Below, in pieces: positions 47,724-59,026 of a stretch of 64,000 nucleotides of DNA. How positions within the stretch are numbered: the stretch's first letter is position 1; each line of letters opens with the position of its first letter. Source of the DNA: Azomonas macrocytogenes (GTDB lineage: Bacteria > Pseudomonadota > Gammaproteobacteria > Pseudomonadales > Pseudomonadaceae); contig NZ_JACHXI010000001.1 of assembly GCF_014191985.1 (NCBI RefSeq), positions 186,001 through 250,000 on the forward strand, written 5' to 3'. The position numbers and the translations under genes were made by a program. The notes below the pieces were generated by a model, which saw only the letters and a program-made list of their open reading frames with translations, had not been told where the DNA came from and searched no databases.

Positions 47724-48734
47724 CTAAAGCAAAGGTGCCAACCTGGCACCCAATCGTTGCGGCAAGTCCTGCTCTACATCCAGCACCGCACGTCGAATCG
47801 CTGCACTGAAGGCTTTCTGTCCTGCATTGCCATGGCTTTTTACCACCACACCCTGCAAGCCAAGAAAGCTGGCACCATTGTATTGCTCAGGCATCAACTC
47901 GCGACGCAACTGACGCAAAACCGGATAAGCCAGGACACCAATTACGCGCAAGTACCAACGGCGATGAAATAAAGCCTCGATCTTACTACCTATCGTACGC
48001 GCCAGTTCTTCGCTGGACTTGAGCAGGATATTGCCAACAAAACCATCACAAACGGCAACATCAGCTTCACCTCGAAATAAACCATCGCCTTCGATGAAGC
48101 CTTGGTAGTTCAAATCATCGGCCAGCAGCAATTTGTCGGCAGCCAACCTGACTTGCTGATTACCTTTTATATCTTCGGCTCCCACATTCAGCAGGGCAAT
48201 TCTAGGTTGCTCGATACCCTGAAGCTGGGCTGCCATGGATCCCATCACTGCAAATTGATAAAGATGCTCTGCCGTGCAATCAACATTCGCACCAAGATCC
48301 AGTAACAGAAAAGGCCTGCGGCCGGCTGGAATGGTTGCACACATTGCAGGGCGGTCGACTCCGGGCAGTGTTTTCAGAACATGTCTGGAGATCGCCATCA
48401 AAGCTCCGGAATTTCCTGCACTCACACAAGCCTGAGCCTGTCCATCACGCACCATCTCCAACGCCACATGCAACGAAGATCGCGGTTTGCCACGCAAAAC
48501 CAAGGTAGGACGTTCGTCCATACCAACCACATCCTCAGCTTCGACGATGGCTAATCGCGAATGATCAATCTCTTTTTTATACGCAGAGACATGCTGCTCA
48601 AGCACACAAGATTGACCGACCAAAAGAAGTCGCAACGAAGGAAATGCGGAAAGACAATCGAGACTAGCCGGAACGATACAACGGGGACCGAAATCCCCGC
48701 CCATCGCATCGACGGCAATGACCGCGGCGGACAA
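47724..48734 (-). CDS. plsX: Phosphate acyltransferase PlsX
   Basis: Makes acyl-phosphate for phospholipid synthesis. The 336-aa protein starts (TTG, 48734) [20 protein letters not shown], the family hallmark, with [11 protein letters not shown] and [13 protein letters not shown] further on. The TTG start lies 2 bp after the rpmF stop and no ATG fits the family N-terminus, so coupling to rpmF is likely. Confidence 0.96.
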   Translation of the reverse strand: MSAAVIAVDAMGGDFGPRCIVPASLDCLSAFPSLRLLLVGQSCVLEQHVSAYKKEIDHSRLAIVEAEDVVGMDERPTLVLRGKPRSSLHVALEMVRDGQAQACVSAGNSGALMAISRHVLKTLPGVDRPAMCATIPAGRRPFLLLDLGANVDCTAEHLYQFAVMGSMAAQLQGIEQPRIALLNVGAEDIKGNQQVRLAADKLLLADDLNYQGFIEGDGLFRGEADVAVCDGFVGNILLKSSEELARTIGSKIEALFHRRWYLRVIGVLAYPVLRQLRRELMPEQYNGASFLGLQGVVVKSHGNAGQKAFSAAIRRAVLDVEQDLPQRLGARLAPLL

Positions 48735-48736
48735 GA

Positions 48737-48919
48737 TTACTCGTCGGAACCCTTGTCGATGACCTTGCGTCCCCGATAGAAACCATCCGGAGATACATGA
48801 TGGCGCAGGTGTACCTCACCTGTGCTTTTCTCTACAGAAAGGGCATTCGACTCCAGAGCATCATGAGAACGACGCATATCACGAGCGGAACGGGATTTTT
48901 TGTTCTGCTGAACAGCCAT
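48737..48919 (-). CDS. rpmF: 50S ribosomal protein L32
   Basis: A 60-aa basic ribosomal protein, [20 protein letters not shown], typical of L32 without the zinc-binding cysteines seen in some forms. It sits in the conserved yceD-rpmF-plsX-fab order, coupling ribosome and membrane synthesis. Confidence 0.98.
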   Translation of the reverse strand: MAVQQNKKSRSARDMRRSHDALESNALSVEKSTGEVHLRHHVSPDGFYRGRKVIDKGSDE

Positions 48920-48930
48920 TGAATCAACTC

Positions 48931-49467
48931 CTAAACGTTTGGGTCACGCTTTAACTGCGCCAGGACGCTAAAAGGATTGGAACGATCAACTTCGTCCCGA
49001 TCCATAGCAGATTCGCCGGAACCGGGCGCCTGGCAATCATTGGGGTCGTGGAGTGGAACAATGGGCAGAGCGAGCAATAACTCATCCTCTACCAGAGCCA
49101 ACAGATCCAGCGGATCCTCTCCCACTTCCAGCACATCATATCCCTTAGGCAGATGCTGGGAGTTTGCACCCTCGTTCACAACCGCATAATCACATTCACT
49201 GTGAATAGGCAAACGGACCAACTCCAGGCATCGCTGGCAGACCATGGAAACTTCGACATCGAGTTCACTATGGAATACCACTGTTCGCTGTTCATCACGT
49301 TTGAAAACGAACCTGGCGCGCACCATGGCAGATGCAGTGCTTTCGTCGCTCACAAGGGATGCGGACAGCCGCTCAAATTTTGTCAAGCCAAGCTCACCTT
49401 CCAAGATGGCAGCCCGATCAGCTAATTTGCGCGGATCAATGTGCGAGGGTATCGGTCCATTCAACAT
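48931..49467 (-). CDS. yceD: YceD/DUF177 family protein
   Basis: A 178-aa protein with the DUF177 signature [20 protein letters not shown] and [20 protein letters not shown]. Homologues act in 23S rRNA metabolism in bacteria and plastids; the exact role here is unknown. It opens the fatty-acid operon with a near-consensus promoter just upstream. Confidence 0.93.
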   Translation of the reverse strand: MLNGPIPSHIDPRKLADRAAILEGELGLTKFERLSASLVSDESTASAMVRARFVFKRDEQRTVVFHSELDVEVSMVCQRCLELVRLPIHSECDYAVVNEGANSQHLPKGYDVLEVGEDPLDLLALVEDELLLALPIVPLHDPNDCQAPGSGESAMDRDEVDRSNPFSVLAQLKRDPNV

Positions 49468-49476
49468 AAGCGCGGC

Positions 49477-49505
49477 ATTCTATTTAGCCACCGAAAGGCT
49501 GTCAA
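49477..49505 (-). promoter_or_regulatory. Near-consensus sigma-70 promoter for yceD-rpmF-plsX-fabDG
   Basis: TTGACA and TAGAAT are exactly 17 bp apart on the minus strand and end 10 bp before the yceD ATG, which would leave a very short leader. Confidence 0.85.
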
Positions 49506-49587
49506 AGATAATTCAAGACTATCGCCCTGTTGGTAGATAAAGTCAAAGCAACCCATCACGCTGTTGAATTCGTTAAATGGAAGAACA

Positions 49588-50166
49588 ATGCGTCAACTGC
49601 TATTAGCATCCAGCTCTCCCTATCGCCGGGAATTGCTATCCCGCCTGCATCTACCATTCTGTTGGAAAGCTCCGGATATCGACGAATCACCCATCGCCAG
49701 TGAGCCAGCCGCAGCCTTGGTTTGCCGCCTTGCCCGGAGCAAGGCCGAGCGCCTTGCCCAAACCTACCATGACCACCTGATTATCGGCTCCGATCAAGTT
49801 GCCACACTGAACAACCGGATTCTTGGCAAGCCACATGACTTCGAACAAGCCAGGGAACAGCTTCTCGAAGCGAGCGGAACAAGCGTTCATTTTTTGACTG
49901 GCTTAGCCTTGCTAGATAGTAAAAGCGGTCGATTACAATTGGATTGCGTGCAATTTACCGTGCATTTCCGTCGTTTGAGCAACGAGCAGATCGAACGCTA
50001 CCTGCATGCAGAACAGCCTTATGACTGTGCAGGTAGCTTCAAGGCAGAAGGATTGGGAATCAGTCTTTTTCGAGCGACTGAAGGGGAAGACCCCACCAGC
50101 CTGATCGGACTACCCTTGATAAGACTGGTGGAAATGCTGGCACAGGAAGGCCTGGAAATACCTTGA
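49588..50166 (+). CDS. maf: Maf-family nucleotide pyrophosphatase (YceF-like)
   Basis: A 192-aa house-cleaning enzyme that hydrolyses modified nucleoside triphosphates such as m7GTP. Motifs LASSSPYRRELLSRLHLPF, HLIIGSDQVATLN and YDCAGSFKAEGLG are present. The ATG at 49588 has GGAAG upstream; an in-frame TTG eight codons earlier is less likely. It is transcribed away from yceD and toward sppA. Confidence 0.95.
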   Translation: MRQLLLASSSPYRRELLSRLHLPFCWKAPDIDESPIASEPAAALVCRLARSKAERLAQTYHDHLIIGSDQVATLNNRILGKPHDFEQAREQLLEASGTSVHFLTGLALLDSKSGRLQLDCVQFTVHFRRLSNEQIERYLHAEQPYDCAGSFKAEGLGISLFRATEGEDPTSLIGLPLIRLVEMLAQEGLEIP

Positions 50167-50203
50167 CCCAGAGGTGAGGGCTTATCGCCGCAAAGTAGCC
50201 AAC

Positions 50204-51178
50204 CTACTTCAAGACTGGCCCCTGCAAGCCGGCAAACATCGCTAGATGCTCTGCGACACTGGTCCCGAGCTTCTGGGCAAAGCGATCAAAAGGAGACTGT
50301 TTTATCGTAAAATCGACAATTTCCGGCTCGCCGACAATCTCTCTCGCCACATAGCTGGTACTACCCAAGCCATCAATCAGCCCCAACTCCAGCGCCTGTT
50401 CACCGGACCAGACCAACCCAGAAAACAATTCGGGATGAGAAGCCGCCTGCAGGCGCTCACCGCGCCCCTGCTTCACACTCTCAATGAACTGACGGTGAGT
50501 AACCGCCAGCACGCTGCGCCAGAATTGGGTTTCCTCGCGTTTCTCCGGTTGGAAGGGATCAAGGAAAGCCTTATGTTCCCCTGCGGTATAGACACGCCGC
50601 TCCACACCGACTTTCTGCATTGCGTCGACGAAACCGAAAGTAGCCGCAGTGACCCCGATAGAACCGACCAGACTAGCCTTGTCAGCATAGATTTCATCAG
50701 CCGCACTGGCGATATAGTAAGCCCCGGAAGCACCTAAATCGGCGATCACGGCATAAAGCTTGGTATTCGGATATGCGCCACGCAGGCGTCGGATTTCATC
50801 ATAGATATAGCCTGATTGCACCGGACTGCCACCTGGGCTATTGATACGTAGGATAACGCCCTTGGTATTGGCATTTTCGAAGGCTGTACGCAACGCACCA
50901 ACTATGTTGTCGGCACTGGCTTCCTCCTGATCGGCGATCATCCCTTTTATTTCAACCACGGCTGTATGGCTCTCGGAAGTCGAAGCCTGATCCAACTTGA
51001 GCCCCGGGAAGAAAAGAATCAGCACACCAAACAGGTATGCAAAAGTCAGCAACTTGAAAAAAATCCCCCAGCGTCGTGATCGCCGCTGCTCCTGCACACT
51101 GGCTAGCAGGGTCTTTTCCAATAACTTCCAGCTTTTAGCGTCCCCGCCGTCCTCAGGTGCCTTCCATTCATCTGCCAT
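50204..51178 (-). CDS. sppA: Signal peptide peptidase SppA-type protease (S49)
   Basis: A 324-aa membrane-bound protease with one helix (about 38-58) and a periplasmic S49 domain. The nucleophile Ser is in VIADLGASGAYYIASAADEI and the general-base Lys in YADKASLVGSIGV. It is the short, single-domain type. It lies 11 bp after the HAD gene, in the order rluC-HAD-sppA also found in P. aeruginosa. Confidence 0.94.
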   Translation of the reverse strand: MADEWKAPEDGGDAKSWKLLEKTLLASVQEQRRSRRWGIFFKLLTFAYLFGVLILFFPGLKLDQASTSESHTAVVEIKGMIADQEEASADNIVGALRTAFENANTKGVILRINSPGGSPVQSGYIYDEIRRLRGAYPNTKLYAVIADLGASGAYYIASAADEIYADKASLVGSIGVTAATFGFVDAMQKVGVERRVYTAGEHKAFLDPFQPEKREETQFWRSVLAVTHRQFIESVKQGRGERLQAASHPELFSGLVWSGEQALELGLIDGLGSTSYVAREIVGEPEIVDFTIKQSPFDRFAQKLGTSVAEHLAMFAGLQGPVLK

Positions 51179-51189
51179 GCATCAAGACC

Positions 51190-51852
51190 TCAACATTTGC
51201 CAGAAGCAAGCCAAATAGCCAATTGCTCGAATCGATCAATCATCAAAGTGAAACGACAAGACTGCAGCCTATCGGAATCCTGGGCGCCATAGCTGACGGC
51301 AACCGCATCAATTCCAGCTTGCTCGGCCATCTGCAGATCGAATATTGAATCACCAACCATGATTGCTTTTGCAGGTTCGACGTCACACTGCACAAGGATC
51401 TCGTTGAGCATCAAGGGGTCAGGCTTGCTGGCTGTTTCGTCGGCGCAACGAGTGGCGTCGAAAAAATCTGTCCAACCATGCCCTCCCATAACCAGATTCA
51501 AGCCACGCCTGGTCTTTCCTGTTGCAACCGCAAGTCGATACCCTTGATCACGCAACAGCTCCAGGGTGGTAGCCACTCCAGGATAGAAAGGAGATGGCGT
51601 TTCTTCGAACGCCAGGTAATGCTCGGCGTAAACTCGTAGAAAATGCGCGATCTGGGCTTGCTCGGTCAAGTGCGGATAAAGCACCTTGATTGCCTGCGGC
51701 ATAGCCAAGCCAATGATACCTTTGACAGCCGACTCATCGCGCTGCGGCAGATTGCAGATTTTGGCAGCCATCCAGACAGACTGAACGATACGGTCTATGG
51801 AATCTACCAACGTACCGTCCCAATCGAAAATCAATAAATCGTATTTACGCAC
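51190..51852 (-). CDS. HAD-superfamily hydrolase, Gph/phosphatase-like
   Basis: A 220-aa HAD phosphatase with motif [16 protein letters not shown], motif II in [12 protein letters not shown] and motif III/IV in SKPDP and [20 protein letters not shown]. The substrate is unknown; the cap is the helical Gph type. GTG start at 51852 overlaps the rluC end by 8 bp, with GGAG 7 bases upstream. Confidence 0.92.
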   Translation of the reverse strand: MRKYDLLIFDWDGTLVDSIDRIVQSVWMAAKICNLPQRDESAVKGIIGLAMPQAIKVLYPHLTEQAQIAHFLRVYAEHYLAFEETPSPFYPGVATTLELLRDQGYRLAVATGKTRRGLNLVMGGHGWTDFFDATRCADETASKPDPLMLNEILVQCDVEPAKAIMVGDSIFDLQMAEQAGIDAVAVSYGAQDSDRLQSCRFTLMIDRFEQLAIWLASGKC

Positions 51853-52798
51853 CTAATTTCTCCAAGGTCCGGGCCCAAAGCTCCTCAACCGGAGCATCCA
51901 AGACCAGCTCGCCGCCCTCCAGCAACGGAACCGTTAGCGAGCAAGCATGCAGAAATAGACGCTTGCCGCCCAGTTCTCGTATAGCCTGGGTAAAATCGTC
52001 ATCACCATACTTGCCGTCCCCAGCAATAGGATGACCGGCATGCCTGGCGTGCACCCGAATCTGATGAGTACGCCCGGTTACCGGACGCGCCTCAATCAAG
52101 GTAGCAAAATTACCGAAACGACGTATGACGCGGAACAGGGTCAACGCATCCTTGCCCTCCGGGTTCACTTCCACTACCCGCTCACCCGAGCGCAAAGTAT
52201 TCTTGAGCAACGGGGCGCTTACCTGTTTTTTGCTACTTTCCCAGTACCCACGAACAAGCGCCAGGTAACGCTTGTCCACACCATCACCGCGCAAGGCTTC
52301 ATGCAGATGACGCAACATGCTGCGTTTCTTGGCAATCATAAGAAGCCCGGAGGTATCACGATCCAATCGGTGGACCAGCTCCAATTCGCGGGCTTCCGGG
52401 CGCAACTGCCGTAGTGCCTCGATCACCCCGAAACTAAGCCCGCTACCGCCATGCACGGCAATTCCCGCCGGTTTATCCAACACGATCAGCACCTTGTCTT
52501 CGTGCAGAATGGCTGACTCGAGCCGTTCGAGCAGCCCTGTGGAAACGAGTACGGGCTCATCACGTTCAGCGAGGCGCAAAGGCGGGACTCGCACGATATC
52601 TCCGACCTGCAACCTATACTCAGGTTTGATACGACCTTTATTAACCCGCACTTCACCTTTGCGCAGAATTCGATAGATGAGGGTTTTAGGGACTCCCTTG
52701 AGCTGATTACGAAGAAAGTTGTCGATACGCTGGCCAGCAAGCTCCGGCGCGACGACAAGCATCTGTACGCCAAGGCTCTGAGTAGAGGTATTAGTCAT
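51845..52798 (-). CDS. rluC: 23S rRNA pseudouridine synthase RluC
   Basis: Makes pseudouridines at 23S positions 955, 2504 and 2580 in E. coli. The 317-aa protein has an N-terminal S4 domain (about 18-80) and the RluA-type catalytic site [20 protein letters not shown]. It is transcribed away from rne, the usual arrangement in gamma-proteobacteria. Confidence 0.96.
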   Translation of the reverse strand: MTNTSTQSLGVQMLVVAPELAGQRIDNFLRNQLKGVPKTLIYRILRKGEVRVNKGRIKPEYRLQVGDIVRVPPLRLAERDEPVLVSTGLLERLESAILHEDKVLIVLDKPAGIAVHGGSGLSFGVIEALRQLRPEARELELVHRLDRDTSGLLMIAKKRSMLRHLHEALRGDGVDKRYLALVRGYWESSKKQVSAPLLKNTLRSGERVVEVNPEGKDALTLFRVIRRFGNFATLIEARPVTGRTHQIRVHARHAGHPIAGDGKYGDDDFTQAIRELGGKRLFLHACSLTVPLLEGGELVLDAPVEELWARTLEKLGA

Positions 52799-52824
52799 TG
52801 CGACATCTTAGCAATTTCATGTAT

Positions 52825-52853
52825 TTGAAGCACTCGAAGGTTGCTGATATATT
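52825..52853 (+). promoter_or_regulatory. Sigma-70 promoter for rne
   Basis: TTGAAG and TATATT are 17 bp apart, with a start expected near 52860. This would give a leader of about 510 bases, longer than the 361 known for E. coli rne. Confidence 0.7.
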
Positions 52854-52859
52854 CGGACC

Positions 52860-53369
52860 GCCGCCAAAAGCGGCTTAGACATGCGTAATATCCGGCAATC
52901 GTGCCACCCCTGACCGAACGAGTATTCGCTCGGACAATACGAAAGGCCAGACGAAAACGCTTCTTTCAAGCAAATCGAATAAAGATGAAGCTTAGAAAAA
53001 AGCCTTGAAAGACATATTGCAATACTCCGCCGGAGCATTGCAAAACAAGCCAACCGCTTCCAGATTCAGCAAGCGGCACCCGATTTTCCGAGTATGAGTG
53101 TAAGGTGGAGATGCACAGTCTTCGGACTGCGTAGCGCAGGCTTTTCAAGACGAGTTATTCCGTCCGCTACCGAAGCTGATTCCTCTTCCTGACAAGTGCT
53201 TCTGTCCTATATACAGAAAGCAGGAGACGTAGTCGCGGCCCGGCTCGACCGGATACCGCTGGACACGGTGCAGTCCCATGGACGTCGCCGATACGCACCA
53301 GACACCGACCACGAGAGTCGTGCGTGCCAATTGCCTTTTCCGGAAGCCCGGAAACCAGATTGGTACTAC
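52860..53369 (+). promoter_or_regulatory. Long 5' leader of rne, probable autoregulatory RNA
   Basis: The region between the probable rne promoter and its ATG is about 510 bp with no gene. It contains the hairpin at 53017-53043 and a second small one, CTGCG-TAG-CGCAG near 53128. In E. coli the rne leader forms hairpins by which RNase E limits its own mRNA; the same is inferred here from position and structure. Confidence 0.65.
53017..53043 (+). ncRNA. Hairpin in the rne leader
   Basis: TTGCAAT-A-CTCC-GCC-GGAG-C-ATTGCAA forms an 11-bp stem interrupted by one A-C mismatch, with a 3-base loop. It is the most stable structure visible in the leader and may be the RNase E sensing element. Confidence 0.6.
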
Positions 53370-56300
53370 ATGAAAAGAATGTTAATAAATGCAACTCAAC
53401 CCGAAGAGTTGCGTGTTGCACTTGTCGACGGCCAACGCCTGTTCGACCTTGATATCGAATCGGGCTCACGCGAGCAGAAGAAGGCCAATATATACAAAGG
53501 CCGGATAACCCGTATCGAGCCTAGCCTTGAAGCCGCCTTCGTCGATTTTGGAGCCGAACGCCACGGATTTCTTCCGCTCAAGGAAATTTCCCGCGAATAT
53601 TTCAAAAAAGCTCCTGAAGGCCGGATAAACATCAAGGAGGTTCTGTCCGAAGGCCAGGAAATCATCGTTCAAGTCGAAAAGGAAGAGCGCGGGAACAAGG
53701 GCGCCGCCCTGACTTCTTTTATCAGCCTGGCCGGTCGCTATCTGGTGTTGATGCCAAACAACCCTCGTGCCGGCGGTATCTCGCGCCGTATCGAAGGGGA
53801 AGAGCGCAACGAGCTGCGCGAAGCACTCAACGGCCTTGATGTACCGACTGACATGGGCTTGATAGTCCGTACTGCTGGCCTTGGCCGTAGCGGCGAAGAG
53901 TTGCAATGGGATCTGGATTACCTGCTACAGCTGTGGAACGCGATCAAGGAAGCCTCGGCCGAGCGCAGTGCTCCTTTCCTGATCTACCAGGAATCTAACG
54001 TCATAATCCGCGCCATCCGCGACTATCTACGCCAGGATATCGGCGAAGTACTGATCGACAGCGTTGAAGCTCAGGAAGAAGCCCTTAGCTTCATCCGTCA
54101 AGTCATGCCGCAATACGCCAGCAAGATCAGGCTATACGAAGATAGCGTGCCGTTGTTCAACCGCTTCCAGATAGAAAGCCAGATAGAAACCGCCTTCCAA
54201 CGGGAAGTAAAGCTTCCTTCCGGCGGCTCCATCGTTATCGATCCAACCGAAGCGCTGGTTTCCATCGATATCAACTCTGCTCGCGCAACCAAGGGCGGTG
54301 ATATTGAGGAAACAGCCTTGCAGACCAATCTCGAGGCAGCCGAGGAAATCGCCCGTCAGCTGCGCTTGCGTGATATCGGTGGCTTGATCGTCATCGATTT
54401 CATCGATATGACACCGGTAAAAAACCAACGGGCCGTCGAGGAAAAAGTTCGTGAAGCCCTTGAAGCGGATCGTGCCCGAGTCCAGGTTGGTCGCATTTCC
54501 CGTTTCGGCCTGCTGGAAATGTCCCGCCAGCGCCTGCGTCCATCCCTCGGCGAGAGCAGTGGTATCGTCTGTCCACGCTGCCGGGGCCAAGGCATCATCC
54601 GCGATGTGGAATCCCTGTCGCTGGCCATCCTGCGCTTGATCGAAGAAGAAGCGCTAAAAGACCGTACAGCGGAAGTGCGAGCCCGTGTTCCTTTCCAGGT
54701 AGCCGCCTTCCTGCTGAACGAAAAACGCAATGCCATCACCAAGATCGAACTGCGCACTCGCGTCCGCATCTTCATCCTGCCCGACGATCACTTGGAAACA
54801 CCGCATTTCGAAGTTCAGCGCCTGCGTGACGACAACCCGGATATCGTGACCGGCCAGCTCAGCTATGAAATGAGTCAAGCCGATGAGGAAGAAGCTCAGC
54901 CAATCAGCTCGACACGCACCCTGGTTCGCCAAGAAGCAGCAGTTAAGACCGTTCCGCCGCGCACGGCCGCTCCAGAGGTGGAAACACCCAGGCTCCCGGT
55001 AACACTTCCGCAATTTCCCCAGCCCAATTTGTTCAAGGGCCTCGTCAAATCGCTGGTCAGCCTGTTTGCAACCCGACAGGAAGAGACGGAAATCGTCACC
55101 AAGCCGCCGCTCTCCGAGCGGACAGCTCGCCCTATCGAGGAACGTCGCGGTGGTCGCCAACAGAGCCGCCGGCGCGACAATCGTGAGCGAGAAGTTAGCC
55201 GCAACGAGGAATACAAACCGCGCGAAGATCGTCCGCAGCGCCCGCCGCGCGAGGACAGAAAGCCGCGCGAGCAAAGCGACACAGGAGAGGTGCTGCAACC
55301 ACGTCGCGAACGCGTTATCCGGGATGAGCGTCCTGCCCGCGAAGAGCGCAGACGCGAGCTTCGTCCAGCACTCGACGATCAAGAACCTCTGAATGTACAG
55401 CCCCTTGTACGCGAAGAGGACAGCGAAAAAAGAAGCCGGCCAGTTCGCGAAGAGCGTAGGCCTCGTATCGAAGAAGAACCAATAGCAAAGGAAAGTTTTG
55501 ACCAGGACGAAATACCTGCAATCGAGGAAAATCAGCATGCCGGCGAAGAAGAGCGCCCTCGTCGTCGTTCGCGTGGCCAGCGTCGCCGGAGCAATCGCCG
55601 CGACCGCCAGCGAGACGGTAGCGAAACAGAAGCCGAAGGAGTCAATAGCGAAAGCGATGCAGTAAATGCAGTAGAAGAAACGATGCCTCCGGTAAAATCC
55701 GAGCACATTGCTATTGCTGCGTCAGTTGCGGCCCTGGCGGCAAATCCGGATATTTCCGAATCATCCATAGTGGCACAAAGCAACGTCGAGACAGGCTACG
55801 ACAATACCATTCAGCCGAATGAGCCAGAGGTCCAGGTTGTTACTCCGGCTGCCGAGGTTATTCACCAAATAATCAACGAACCGGAAAACCCGCTGCCGAT
55901 AGCCGCTTCTGTAGAGCCAGAATCGCGTGATTCCGAGCCTTCTACCTATGTGCCAACTCCTGTAGAACCAACAGTAGAGCAAGCTCCCATTGCCGAACCT
56001 GAAGTAGTCGAGACACCGCCGACTCCGGCACCGGTTCGAAATACCGGCCGGGCCGCCAATGATCCTCGGGAAGTGCGCCGTCGCCAGCGCGAACTAGAAC
56101 GTCAGGCCAAGGAAGAAGCAGAAAGTGCAGCCCGGCAAAAGGAAGCCGAAGCCACCGCCTTGAAAGAAGCCGAAGCTGCAGCCTTGAAAGAGGCCACAGC
56201 TAAAGAAGAGGCCGAGCAACAAGCCAAACTGAATGTTCACGTAGAGGAACAGGAGCAGGAGCCTGCAGCACCTGCAGCACCTGCAGCAGAAGAGCCGCTG

Positions 56301-56609
56301 GCCAGCCCGGAAATCCCGGAAATCGTGATAAGCGAACCGGTAAAAGAGGTAATCGTCGAGCAACCACCTGTGATAACAGAAGCTCCCGCAATCATCGACG
56401 ATGCCCCGGCTGATCTGGAAATCAGCAAGGAAATCCAGCCAGAAACCGAAGAAAAACCGGAGCAGGCAGAGCCCATTTCTGAAGAGCCGATAGCGTTTCC
56501 AGCCGAGCCAGGCAAGCCTGAGACACCCGAAAAAACCGGGCAGTCCAAAACCCGCTCATCTCGGCGCGAGCCCAAGGACAAGGATAAAAACAAGTCTCCA
56601 AAGGAATGA
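53370..56609 (+). CDS. rne: Ribonuclease E
   Basis: The main endoribonuclease of RNA decay and the scaffold of the degradosome. The 1079-aa protein has the conserved catalytic half (about 1-510): S1 domain, [20 protein letters not shown] and the zinc-link VCPRCRGQG. The C-terminal half (about 530-1079) is disordered, with Arg/Glu-rich RNA-binding stretches and Ala/Glu/Pro-rich parts. The ATG at 53370 gives [20 protein letters not shown], almost as in E. coli. It ends with a strong terminator. Confidence 0.97.
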   Translation: MKRMLINATQPEELRVALVDGQRLFDLDIESGSREQKKANIYKGRITRIEPSLEAAFVDFGAERHGFLPLKEISREYFKKAPEGRINIKEVLSEGQEIIVQVEKEERGNKGAALTSFISLAGRYLVLMPNNPRAGGISRRIEGEERNELREALNGLDVPTDMGLIVRTAGLGRSGEELQWDLDYLLQLWNAIKEASAERSAPFLIYQESNVIIRAIRDYLRQDIGEVLIDSVEAQEEALSFIRQVMPQYASKIRLYEDSVPLFNRFQIESQIETAFQREVKLPSGGSIVIDPTEALVSIDINSARATKGGDIEETALQTNLEAAEEIARQLRLRDIGGLIVIDFIDMTPVKNQRAVEEKVREALEADRARVQVGRISRFGLLEMSRQRLRPSLGESSGIVCPRCRGQGIIRDVESLSLAILRLIEEEALKDRTAEVRARVPFQVAAFLLNEKRNAITKIELRTRVRIFILPDDHLETPHFEVQRLRDDNPDIVTGQLSYEMSQADEEEAQPISSTRTLVRQEAAVKTVPPRTAAPEVETPRLPVTLPQFPQPNLFKGLVKSLVSLFATRQEETEIVTKPPLSERTARPIEERRGGRQQSRRRDNREREVSRNEEYKPREDRPQRPPREDRKPREQSDTGEVLQPRRERVIRDERPAREERRRELRPALDDQEPLNVQPLVREEDSEKRSRPVREERRPRIEEEPIAKESFDQDEIPAIEENQHAGEEERPRRRSRGQRRRSNRRDRQRDGSETEAEGVNSESDAVNAVEETMPPVKSEHIAIAASVAALAANPDISESSIVAQSNVETGYDNTIQPNEPEVQVVTPAAEVIHQIINEPENPLPIAASVEPESRDSEPSTYVPTPVEPTVEQAPIAEPEVVETPPTPAPVRNTGRAANDPREVRRRQRELERQAKEEAESAARQKEAEATALKEAEAAALKEATAKEEAEQQAKLNVHVEEQEQEPAAPAAPAAEEPLASPEIPEIVISEPVKEVIVEQPPVITEAPAIIDDAPADLEISKEIQPETEEKPEQAEPISEEPIAFPAEPGKPETPEKTGQSKTRSSRREPKDKDKNKSPKE

Positions 56610-56622
56610 GATTAGCTCATTG

Positions 56623-56651
56623 AAAAAGGGATGCTTCGGCATCCCTTTTTT
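56623..56651 (+). terminator. Intrinsic terminator after rne
   Basis: AAAAAGGGATGC-TTCG-GCATCCCTTTTTT has a stable TTCG tetraloop and long A/T runs, 13 bp past the rne stop. It also serves convergent murB. Confidence 0.95.
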
Positions 56652-56778
56652 ACACAGAAGACAAACTCCACCTTACCAGGCTGGTTAAGATAGTTTCGCT
56701 AAAACAACACCCATCTCTCCGCTTGAAGAGAGCCAACAGTTGAGCATTGGACAAAGAGCTTGCTCGTTCAGGTTTGAA

Positions 56779-57798
56779 TCAAACCAGAATCGGCTCCATC
56801 TCCAGATGAATTCCAAAACGCTCAACGATATCAGCCTCGATAAGCTTTGCCAGTCGCAATAACTGGGATCCAGTGGCCTGTCCATGATTGACCAGCACCA
56901 AGGCCTGCATCTGGTGTACGCCAGCATCGCCCTCACGGAAACCTTTCCAACCGGCTCGCTCTATCAACCACCCGGCAGCGAGTTTTACCCGCCCATCGAC
57001 CTGGGGATAAGCCATCAAGCCAGGATGCTCCCGGCTCAGCCGCCCAGCCTCGGCAACAGAAACCACCGGATTCTTGAAAAAACTGCCGGCATTACCAAGC
57101 ACCTTTGGATCGGGTAGTTTTTCGCTACGGATAGCACAGATAGCCTGACTGACATCCAAAGGCGTCGGCCGCTCGATTCCCTGCATAGCCAACCGCTGGC
57201 GCAAGGGCCCATATTCCAGACGAGAGTGGAAAGTACGCTGCAAAGAGAACCGTACGCGCAAAATCAACCAGCGCCCAGGCTCATGCTTGAAACGGCTGTC
57301 ACGATAGGCAAACTCGCACTCGCCAGGCGTGAAATCGTGCAAGCGACCACTGTTTCGGTCCAGTGCGGTCAATCCAGCACAAACATTGCTGAACTCGACG
57401 CCATAGGCACCGATATTCTGCACGGGAGCGGCACCGACAGTACCGGGAATCAGGCTCAGGTTTTCCAGGCCGGCAAGCCCCATCTGAAGGGTCTGCATCA
57501 CGAAGGGATGCCAGACCTCGCCGGCCTCGGCCTCGATCAACACCTGCTCGCCATCGTCGCTCAAAACCCGGACGCCGCTACTGCATACGTGCAGAACCAA
57601 TGCCTCGACATCCCGAGTCAACAGCAAGTTGCTGCCGCCGCCCAAAGCCATGACGGGCAGGCCCAAGTGAGAAGCAGCCTGATCGGCCGCGAACACATCC
57701 CGATCATCACGCGCTTCAGCAAACCAGCGAGCGCAGGCTTCTACGCCCAAGGTGTTATAGGGACGCAAGCTTATTCTTTCACGCAGCTCAAGGGTCAC
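56779..57798 (-). CDS. murB: UDP-N-acetylenolpyruvoylglucosamine reductase
   Basis: FAD enzyme of peptidoglycan precursor synthesis. The 339-aa protein has FAD motifs VMALGGGSNLLLTRDVEALV and LIPGTVGAAPVQNIGAYGVE, and the catalytic Ser in LGNAGSFFKNPVVS. The length fits type I MurB. GTG start overlaps the phosphatase stop (GTGA). Confidence 0.97.
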   Translation of the reverse strand: MTLELRERISLRPYNTLGVEACARWFAEARDDRDVFAADQAASHLGLPVMALGGGSNLLLTRDVEALVLHVCSSGVRVLSDDGEQVLIEAEAGEVWHPFVMQTLQMGLAGLENLSLIPGTVGAAPVQNIGAYGVEFSNVCAGLTALDRNSGRLHDFTPGECEFAYRDSRFKHEPGRWLILRVRFSLQRTFHSRLEYGPLRQRLAMQGIERPTPLDVSQAICAIRSEKLPDPKVLGNAGSFFKNPVVSVAEAGRLSREHPGLMAYPQVDGRVKLAAGWLIERAGWKGFREGDAGVHQMQALVLVNHGQATGSQLLRLAKLIEADIVERFGIHLEMEPILV

Positions 57799-58259
57799 AA
57801 GCGTCTCCTGATTTCATCGAGCAGCGTCAGACTAGCCTGCTCGAGCAAATCAAGCACCAGTTCGAACCCTATCCCGTCACCATAATAAGGGTCAGGGACT
57901 TCATCCATATGCAATCCATAGCGACGTAGATAGAGGTCAATCTCGGCACTTCCCTTTCCCGCATCCAACTGCCGGAGATCACCCAGATTGCTTTCATCCA
58001 TGGCAAGAATCAGATCGAAACGGCGAAAATCGTCGAGAGCAACCTGGCGAGCCCGCAACCTGCTCAAATCGTAACCACGCTCGAGCGCCGCCCGGCAAGC
58101 GCGGACATCCGGTGCCTTGCCGATATGCCAAGGCCCCGTACCGGCTGAATCTATCTCGACATGCTGTTGCAACCCGGCATCCAGCACTTTCTGGCGAAAT
58201 ACGCCTTCGGCCGTGGGTGAACGACAGATATTTCCCAGACAGACGAAAAGAATACGCAT
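57795..58259 (-). CDS. Low-molecular-weight protein tyrosine phosphatase
   Basis: A 154-aa phosphatase with the catalytic loop FVCLGNICRSPTAEG at the N-terminus (Cys and Arg present) and the general acid in EVPDPYYGDGIGF. The start at 58259 has GGGAG 4 bases before; an adjacent ATG at 58262 overlaps the kdsB stop. It lies between kdsB and murB, as in P. aeruginosa. Confidence 0.94.
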   Translation of the reverse strand: MRILFVCLGNICRSPTAEGVFRQKVLDAGLQQHVEIDSAGTGPWHIGKAPDVRACRAALERGYDLSRLRARQVALDDFRRFDLILAMDESNLGDLRQLDAGKGSAEIDLYLRRYGLHMDEVPDPYYGDGIGFELVLDLLEQASLTLLDEIRRRL

Positions 58260-59026
58260 CATGCTCCCAACAGGCATCTGACCCGCTCGAGGTCTTGCGC
58301 AGTATCGACGCCAGGTGCCAGCGCCACCAGGGAGTCGGCCACATGAATACGCTTGCCATGCCAAAGCGCCCGGAGTTGCTCGAGGCATTCGGTCGCTTCC
58401 AGCCAGCAAGGCCCCCAGGCAACGAAGTCAGCGAGAAAGCCTGCGCGATAAGCGTAGATTCCGATATGCCTGCGATAAGGAATATTCTCCGGCAAGCTGT
58501 CGCGACTCGCAGCAAAGCAATCCCGTGCCCACGGCAGCGGTGCCCGACTGAAAGTAAGTGCCAGGCCATTCATATCGCTGAGCACTTTGACCACATTGGG
58601 GTTGAACAAGGCAACGGCATCCGGTAACGGCTCGGCCAGGGTTGCGATCGCCGCCTCAGAATGCTCAGCCAAATTGCGTGCGACCTGGTCGATGACCTGC
58701 GGCGGAATCAGTGGCTCGTCGCCTTGTACGTTGACTACGATGGCATCGTCCGCCAAACCAAGGCGCTCGGCTACCTCCGCCAGCCGATCGGTTCCGGATT
58801 CGTGATCGCTGCGCGTCATCAAGGTTTCGGCGCCAAAGCTCATACAGGCATCCAGAATGCGCCGATCATCGGTAGCAACCACCACCCGCTCTGCTCCGCT
58901 CTCGCAGGCCCGGGCCCAGACGTGTTGAATCATCGGTTTGCCGGCAATATCCAGCAACGGTTTCCCCGGCAACCGACTGGATGCATAACGCGCAGGAATC
59001 ACAACGGTATAGGCGGCTGGGTTCAT
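58259..59026 (-). CDS. kdsB: CMP-KDO synthetase
   Basis: Activates KDO for lipopolysaccharide. The 255-aa protein has [20 protein letters not shown] near the N-terminus and [20 protein letters not shown], the nucleotide and metal region. It overlaps the small Trm112-like gene by ATGA. Confidence 0.97.
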   Translation of the reverse strand: MNPAAYTVVIPARYASSRLPGKPLLDIAGKPMIQHVWARACESGAERVVVATDDRRILDACMSFGAETLMTRSDHESGTDRLAEVAERLGLADDAIVVNVQGDEPLIPPQVIDQVARNLAEHSEAAIATLAEPLPDAVALFNPNVVKVLSDMNGLALTFSRAPLPWARDCFAASRDSLPENIPYRRHIGIYAYRAGFLADFVAWGPCWLEATECLEQLRALWHGKRIHVADSLVALAPGVDTAQDLERVRCLLGA

